Source of the DNA: Agroathelia rolfsii
Lineage: Eukaryota; Basidiomycota; Agaricomycetes; Amylocorticiales; Amylocorticiaceae
Reading direction: 5' to 3'
DNA length: 64,000 bases
Assembly (NCBI GenBank): GCA_018343915.1
Contig: JABRWF010000002.1
Span: forward strand, 1,302,001-1,366,000
The position numbers and the translations under genes are program-made. Shown one piece after another: positions 58,120-64,000 of this stretch (positions are counted from its first letter, which is position 1; each line of letters opens with the position of its first letter). The notes below the pieces were generated by a model. The model made no database searches and was not told the DNA's origin. It was given only the letters and a program-made list of their open reading frames with translations.

Positions 58120-61064
58120 TCAGGTGCGACCATATCTGGGCTTGTAGAATGCAGGCGGCAAACCTGCAAACACATCCACCAACGGCCGCTCCACCACCAC
58201 CAGCTCCCCCCCCTCAAAAAAGTCCACATAGAGCACTGGCCGATAACGATTAATCATTCTCAGTCCCTGCTCCTGCTCCTCTTCCGCCCTGTGACCCTCA
58301 TCGGCGCCGCCCCTCAACCATCCGTTGTTTCTCTTCCTCTGCCTTTGCTGATTGTGCTGCTGTCGCTTGCCCAGTACACTCGACCGGTCTAGGCCCACGC
58401 GACACATCCATGTTGAGCCCCAGAGAAGAGCGCGCCCGCGTATGCGAGGGTCGAACGCTACGCCGACGAGCGGATCTGGGGCCGTGGCGAGCCCTTTGGA
58501 CGACCACGAAGGCAGGAACTGGCGCGCCTCGACATCGTACAGCTGTAATGTGTTATTGGGGAAGCCAAGCAATAGATGGTGGGTCGCCTGAGTATCAAAT
58601 GCGAGCACGTCGATCGTGTGAGGGAAGGAAGGCAGCATACTGTGGTGCTTGAGCAGGTCCAAGTTAAACACGTGTGTACGTGAGAGGTTGTCAGCCGTGG
58701 CGAGCCATTGTCCGTCGGCGCTGACAGCAATGCGCCGAATGGATGCAATGACTATGCGGGCTTGATCACCTTCATCGTCACTGTCACTATCGTCATCAGA
58801 TTTAGTGTTACCCCCATTTTCCATGTCGACGTCAACATCGCCGTTAGTCTGTTTTTTATCATTATGTGCGTATGCTTTGGCCGGGAGCACGACGCGGTCG
58901 CTGGAGAACTTAGATGGGCGGATGTGATCGTCCAGGCGGGCGATGACCACAATTGTACTTTGGCTAAGGTCCAGAATCAGGATGTATGGTTCCATGGTAG
59001 TGGCTAAGATCAACTTGGACGAATCCGGCGTAAACATAGAAGTGGACGCTCCCGTTGATTTTGCAGATGAGGGAAGGGCCGAAGCCAGAATGTTGGTAAA
59101 GTCCCGAACACGACGAGGTCTTAATTCGCCATTTTTCTATATGATACAGAAAATCGGTAAAAATTTTAATTGAATCAATCCTCAGACATTAATTCTCACC
59201 TCCTCCAGAGCAAACAGCTTACTCTCATACGCATCCGCGACAAATATCCATCTGCCATCGTTTGAAATAGCACCCGTCTGGAAGTTCGCCTGAGGCGTCA
59301 AGTGCATCTCCAGAACCTTCTCCCACGAATCTTCGCTATCATTCTGCTTCACCAACGGATATTCGTCGTCCACTGATGGCTCCGGCTTAGGATGAACTCT
59401 CCAAAACACCAGACTCCTCTCCTCCATCTTCATCACCAACCTCGCCTGACGTGCAACTTGGATGGCGCCCGGTGCCGAATAAGGAATACGGCGCTGGGTG
59501 GACTCCTCAAACGTTGGCGCCGTACCCACCGTACCTGTCTTGAGTGGGTTTACCGCCGTCGCAAAACGTGTCGCTGACGGTGGAACGGCCGGCGTAGCAA
59601 TGATGGACATATCAAGTCCACCCGAGGTGATGATAGGCGCAACGTCGATAGGGAATTTGCGCGCGTGAGAGGATGGTAAGGGTGTGTAAGGTGGCCAGAC
59701 GGCCAGGGCGCGTACATCGTGCGAGTGCACACGTCGAGAGAATGTCTTGATCCAGCGTGAAGAGGATGCTGTTGACTCGGCAGTGGAGTACTGTGTGGTT
59801 TTTTGGTCAACACCAGTGGAGTAGACCGTGCGGCCGTCCTGTATTCATACCGATAAGAGATAAGAAAAGTGAAGAATGAAAAAGTTATACGGACAGGACC
59901 GGCGGCAAGAGCAAGAACATCCGCATCGTGGCCTTTATGACTCTGTAGTTGTGTACAGGTCCGTGGATCCCAGAATTTTACGAGGCCCATAGAATCGCCG
60001 GATACGATGGTCCCGTTACTAAAAGCAAGGAAAACGTTTAATCATTTGAAATGAAGGCATTAGTGAGGAGAGAAACGAACGCGGCCACCAAGACTGCCCA
60101 AACAAGCGTCCTCTCCCCCTTGGTCTTTTCAACGTTTATCCGTTCTACCACTTTGCCGCTAGCAACGTCCCATTTCCTCAGACTACTATCCGAGCAACCT
60201 GTGATGAGCCATGAGTCTGTCCAGTCATCATCATCATCATCATCGTCTGAAGAGTCGGAGTCATCCGAGTCGTTTTTGGTTGCTGCAGTGGTGTTTTTGC
60301 GCTCTTTGATCTGGTGCGGAATAGGTGGGCCCCATGCTATGCTCAGGAGTTTCGACTTGATACGGTCGAATCTCCGCAGGTGGGATAGTGTATCGTGTAC
60401 CAGTGAAATTAGTCGCACTGAGCCGTCTTCACAGCCTAGTGCGAGGGTGGACGACGAGGGGTTGACGGATATTGACCAGATTGCTCCGCCCTGAGAGCTG
60501 ATAGTGCGCTACCATGGCATAAGAAGATAGTACGAAAGGCCATCTTCGGAGAATCATACCTTGACAACTTCTCGTTGTATATCCCACTCTATGAGTTCGC
60601 TGCCTCCACCGGAGCTAAAAAGACGCAGATCGGCTAACGACGGTACATCATGCTCCTGCAATCTCTCGGGGTAGCGAATGGCAAAAGCCAACGAGTCCAC
60701 TTTTGAGGGTTGCAGACCTGAGAGTGTCTAATATATCATACGGCGCACTGTATGACGCATTGAAATCAGAACCGATAAACCTGTAGAGACATACCTTAAA
60801 CAGCGTCCATGACTGCGACGACTGCGTCTGACCTGGCTCTCCGGCCCATTTGTATAGTTCAATGTTTCCATTAGCCCTTCCTACGGCAAGGGAGGCAAAT
60901 GGTACAAGTTTTGGTAGTTTCGAAGACTGCTTTTCTTTGCCTTTGATTGAAGGTAGAGGTAGGGGTGGGAAGGCAAGAGCAGTGATCGCCGAGGGAGTGT
61001 AGTCAACAAAGCGACAGCGATGAACTGGCACTGTCGACGATGGTCCTTGTCCGTCGAGTGCCAT
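58120..61064 (-). CDS. UTP4: U3 snoRNP WD40 protein UTP4 (cirhin)
   Basis: Join 61064-60795, 60727-60560, 60508-60081, 60018-59895, 59838-59200, 59136-58120 (881 aa). WD-repeat signatures run throughout: ITALAFPPLPLPS, FASLAVGRANGNIELYKW, LFSSGGGSELIEWD, AIWSISVNPSSSTLALGCEDG, WLITGCSDSSLRKWD, TIVSGDSMGLVKFWDPRT and RIAVSADGQWLATADN. Acidic Asp/Ser runs interrupt the propellers. The C-terminus, RPVLYVDFFEGGELVVVERP followed by the AGLPPAFYKPRYG end, is diagnostic of Utp4/cirhin, a tUTP subunit of the small-subunit processome needed for 18S rRNA production in the nucleolus. A fragment of its 3' end is duplicated at 55132-55500. The starts of UTP4 and TIM10 are divergent. Confidence 0.93.
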
Positions 61065-61392
61065 TTCTCTTTTTTTTTGATTATTTTATGGCCTTGTGTG
61101 GCCCTCTTGGGTCTTTTTTGAGAGAACTGAAGAGTTGATTTACTGGACAAGCCGCTGCTGGACTTGTTTTGTCGGAAACAGAGAAGAGAGAAAAATCTTG
61201 TTGTGCGCCGGGGCAGTCATCCCAACATCTCAGCAAGTCACCCGGCTTCACTGGAGCAGCCATCCGAGGACCAAATAACAAACCCTTCCTCTTCACTCAC
61301 GTCGTCCTACAACACCTCCCAGGCTCTCATTCTTCAGCTATACCACTATATCCTAATTCTTTAATACTCTAAAGACCAACTACTACTTCGAC
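61065..61392. promoter_or_regulatory. Divergent promoter region of UTP4 and TIM10
   Basis: 328 bp between two start codons. Sequence near TIM10 is CT-rich (cytosine/thymine tracts at 61286-61370), as is common before fungal start sites. No TATA box is clear. Confidence 0.4.
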
Positions 61393-61831
61393 ATGTCTTT
61401 TCTCAGTGGCAGAGGCGGTGCACCTTCGGGAGGCGTGAACGCAGACCGTATGGAAATGGCTGTTCAGGAGTACGTGCAATTTGTGCAGTCATTTTCTCAT
61501 GCTTGTATTGACGCATTATTTCTAGACTTGACATGATTACGGACGTCTTCAACCGTCTTGTCTCGTCCGTCATTCTGTTCATATTCCTTGGACACTTCGC
61601 GAATAACTAACCCCGATATATTTCTTCTTTTTCCATTTTCAAAATGTATACAGGACATGTCACTCAAAATGCGTCAATAACCGCTACATCGAGGGCGACT
61701 TGACCAAGGGCGAGAGCGTCTGCATCGACCGCTGCGTGGCCAAGTTCTTCGAGGTCAACAAGAAGATTGGTGAGAAGCTGCAGAGCCAGGGTGCAGCAGC
61801 CACTGGTGCTGGAGGAAGCTTCGGCGTATAG
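61393..61831 (+). CDS. TIM10: Mitochondrial intermembrane-space chaperone TIM10
   Basis: Join 61393-61469, 61526-61564, 61654-61831 (97 aa, usual length about 90-100). The twin CX3C motif is present: C41-HSK-C45 and C62-IDR-C66, 16 residues apart, in [32 protein letters not shown]; this is the small-Tim fold oxidised by Mia40. MEMAVQELDMITDVFNRL is the preceding helix. Tim10 forms a hexamer with Tim9 that escorts hydrophobic inner-membrane proteins. The N-terminus is Gly-rich. The middle exon is 39 nt with a GTCCGT donor, chosen because it gives the invariant frame into the first Cys pair. Confidence 0.94.
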
Positions 61832-62037
61832 ACGTGCAGACACATACACACATGCACACGGAGAGATGATGAGGATAGAATGAATAATGACAGGCTCTCT
61901 TTTACATGAAAACTATCTTGTTCAGGATATTCTCTAACCAACAACGACGTGTCCTTCGTACCGTGCCCCGTCACAATACCAACGACAACGATGAATGCTA
62001 GTCCTTCGAGATGAAAGTAAAGAAGCAGAAAAGTGAG

Positions 62038-62508
62038 TCAGGCCTTGCCCGCTTGTTCCGGGAAACACTCGGCGAGCGTCTTGCCATGCTTGTTCTCAGC
62101 ATGTTGGGTCAATCTGTTTTTTGAGACAAAAGAGTTGGTTAGCAAAAAGCGTGAGGCTCTGGCAGACTGTGTTTCCGAAACCACTAACTCAGGTGGCCGT
62201 GTAGTGATAAACTGTTAGCAACGAAATAAAATAAAATAAAATAAATTAGTAAATCGATCTAAAGGGCGGTTTAAGCACCACTCACAAAGGCCTGTCTGCA
62301 TGTCTGGCAAATGATGTTCTTTGCCGCTTCGTTCGTTTTAGCCTGGCTCTTGTTGCCCTTGGCTCCTGCAGCCTTCTCCTGGTTGCGTTCACGCTTTTGC
62401 GCTGCCTTGGCACCCTACAAAAAAGAAGGAAAATAACAAGATCTCGTCTGAGCATTTTCTTGATTTCGGTTGATCTATAGTAGAGCGTAGTAGGCTAACG
62501 TTTCCCAT
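62038..62508 (-). CDS. Small C2H2-type zinc-finger protein of the 4F5/At2g23090 group
   Basis: Join 62508-62500, 62414-62286, 62211-62189, 62113-62038 (78 aa). The first exon is 9 nt and the third only 23 nt. The N-terminal MGNGAKAAQKRERNQEKAAG is the basic 4F5-like leader. It is followed by IICQTCRQAF, TTRPPELTQHAENKHGKTLAECFP, which supplies two Cys and two His for one zinc finger. This arrangement is found in small eukaryotic proteins such as At2g23090 and SERF-like proteins, whose function is poorly known. Without the 23-nt exon the reading frame fails and the conserved TTR motif is lost, which supports it. Confidence 0.85.
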
Positions 62509-63215
62509 GCTGATAATGTGATGATCTCAGGGAGTAAATGAGAAATATAAGAAAAAGATGCGAAAATAAATCAAGAGCAGAGGGCAGGCTCAATAGCGAG
62601 TGGCAAGCAAAAAAAAAAAGAAGACCTTCGTCGTCGTCGTCGTCGACTCGAGGCAAATCGCCACGCCTGCGCAGCGGGCATGATAGGAGAATTGCATTCC
62701 ATAAATGGAAATATGGCTAAGACTGCTAAGACCGCTGTGGGGACACGTGATCTCATCTCCGTTTTGACTTGGCCGCGGAAGCTACACGGAAGCATAGTCC
62801 CGACCTAGCCCCAAGCTCCGTAAGCACACGTGATAGTAGTTTCTCGTATTTTGGTCCCGGCCTGGCGCTGCCGCACGGTCGATCGTGCCGAACGAGTGGT
62901 TGTGGCCAATTGTGACCCGCACGCAAAAATTCTTCTGTGTCATCATCGTCATCTTTATGTACAAAACATAGGGAAAATGCTTGTGTGGATTGGCGATTGG
63001 GCACGCGCGACTATCGAAGAAGATATTTTCCGTTCGAAGGGACAAGATTTGGTATATATTATACGATATTACGGTTATTGCCTGTCTGTCATACTCAGGA
63101 CCTTTAAAGCTGACGGCCGTTGACCTATAACATACTTCTTCAGGCTCTCCTCCTCTTCCTCTTCATCCCCTTCCTTATCTTTGGATCTTGCCCTCACTAG
63201 TGCACATAGACAATC
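62509..63215. other. Divergent intergenic region, 707 bp
   Basis: It lies between the zinc-finger gene (minus) and the threonine-aldolase gene (plus). A short CGTCGTCGT trinucleotide run is at about 62627-62643. No gene is supported. Confidence 0.4.
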
Positions 63216-64000
63216 ATGGGATTATCAGAAGTTGCAGACCAAGTCAAGTTTGACGTCCTGACGGCAACACAGGATGTCGATAACGAGGCATTAACGCGAG
63301 AGATCGGGAGGTCGTTCCTATGTACGTTTTCTCCTTTTCCTTACTGGCTCTTAACATCAGTACTGATGAACATCTATTTGATTTGTGCTTGTAGCGGATA
63401 CTCTTACAGGTATGTATGATATGAACGTCATATCTATGGTCATTCATCTTCCATAATTCGAATGAAAAGCTAATCTACTTTCTTTTCCTCCTTTCCCCCT
63501 TTCATAGTGCCATCCAAGGAGATGTTCGTCTATGCCGCACGTGCGTCTCTTGGAGATGCCGTTTATGGGGATGCCTCGACCAAGGCGCTCGAGGCTCATA
63601 TTGCTCGCCTGACTGGAAAGGAGGCTGCGCTGCTCATGGTGAGTAATAATCCATCATGAATTGCGTTTGTGTTTTACGGCATTAAATGATAATAATCCTT
63701 ACCATATCCTATCTCTTTTCGTCGTGCTCTTCATGTCGTGGTGACACAGCCCAGCGGCACGATGTCGAACCAGATTGCGGTCAGGACGCACCTGAAGCAG
63801 CCACCGTACTCGGTTCTGTTGGATCATCGCGCGCATATACACAAGTGAGTGTAGCATATATGAACCTCTTGTATATGCATGGTATTCATGTTTCATCGAC
63901 ATGAATAGGTATGAAGGCGGTGGGACTGCCTTCCACTCCGGAGCGACAGTATTGCCTGTTATGCCCGTCAATGGTGCGTGGATGGCATGTATGGTTATGT
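63216..64000 (+). CDS. Threonine-aldolase-like PLP enzyme, 3' end outside the window
   Basis: Join 63216-63321, 63395-63409, 63508-63638, 63750-63844, 63909-63973, then an intron (GTGCGT) running to the edge. The second exon is 15 nt. The encoded N-terminal 137 residues contain SDTLTVPSKEMFVYAARASLGDAVYGDASTKALEAHIA, KEAALLMPSGTMSNQ and DHRAHIHKYEGGG, the order seen in low-specificity L-threonine aldolases, fold-type I PLP enzymes that cleave threonine to glycine and acetaldehyde. The PLP-binding Lys lies beyond the window. The N-terminal 25 residues before the core are variable. Other beta-eliminating lyases of the same family are possible. Confidence 0.85.

Overview
The window is nuclear DNA from a basidiomycete fungus, most likely an Agaricomycete. 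Genes are dense and interrupted by many short introns (about 50-70 nt, mostly GT-AG). Nearly every protein reconstructed below keeps its reading frame across all inferred splice sites. The decisive marker is a divergently transcribed pair of homeodomain genes (HD2 on -, HD1 on +, 48.4-52.6 kb) separated by 76 bp. That is the architecture of the A (HD) mating-type locus. Neighbours known to be linked to this locus in other mushrooms support the call: a beta-flanking-type protein, glycogenin, a YPL109C-type ABC1 kinase and RPB2.

Left part (1-22 kb): a partial Ser/Pro-rich unknown; a pore-less voltage-sensor-like membrane protein; the splicing factor CWC25; a small unknown; an NDUFA9/Coq11-like dehydrogenase; a dispersed repeat; two tandem MFS transporters of the DHA1 type; the HORMA protein REV7; sorting nexin SNX4; and a PTM1/GPR107-type seven-helix protein whose last intron appears to be AT-AC.

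Middle (22-43 kb): RPB2, a fructosamine-3-kinase-like protein, an old yellow enzyme-type reductase, a large orphan with a His-rich tail, a 2.1-kb stretch with no recognisable gene, D-amino-acid oxidase, glycogenin and the ABC1 kinase. FN3K and D-amino-acid oxidase could both take part in amine or amino-acid repair and catabolism, but nothing in the sequence shows coregulation.

Mating-type core and its right side (43-61 kb): a GPI-anchored Thr-rich wall protein, a small protein with three 11-residue repeats, the beta-flanking protein with a Gln/Gly/Tyr repeat, HD2 and HD1. Next comes a decayed tandem duplication: a pseudogene copy of an NAD(P)-binding gene and a pseudogene fragment of the UTP4 3' end lie to the left of the intact NAD(P)-binding gene and intact UTP4. 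One duplicate carries an unclassified repeat that is also present at 10.2 kb. The other carries a 697-bp inverted-repeat MITE flanked by TA. The usual mushroom neighbour MIP (mitochondrial intermediate peptidase) is not seen beside HD1.

Right end (61-64 kb): TIM10, a small zinc-finger 4F5-type protein with a 23-nt exon, and a threonine-aldolase-like gene running off the edge. Exon coordinates were read by hand from splice consensus, frame and homology remembered from families; no database search was run.
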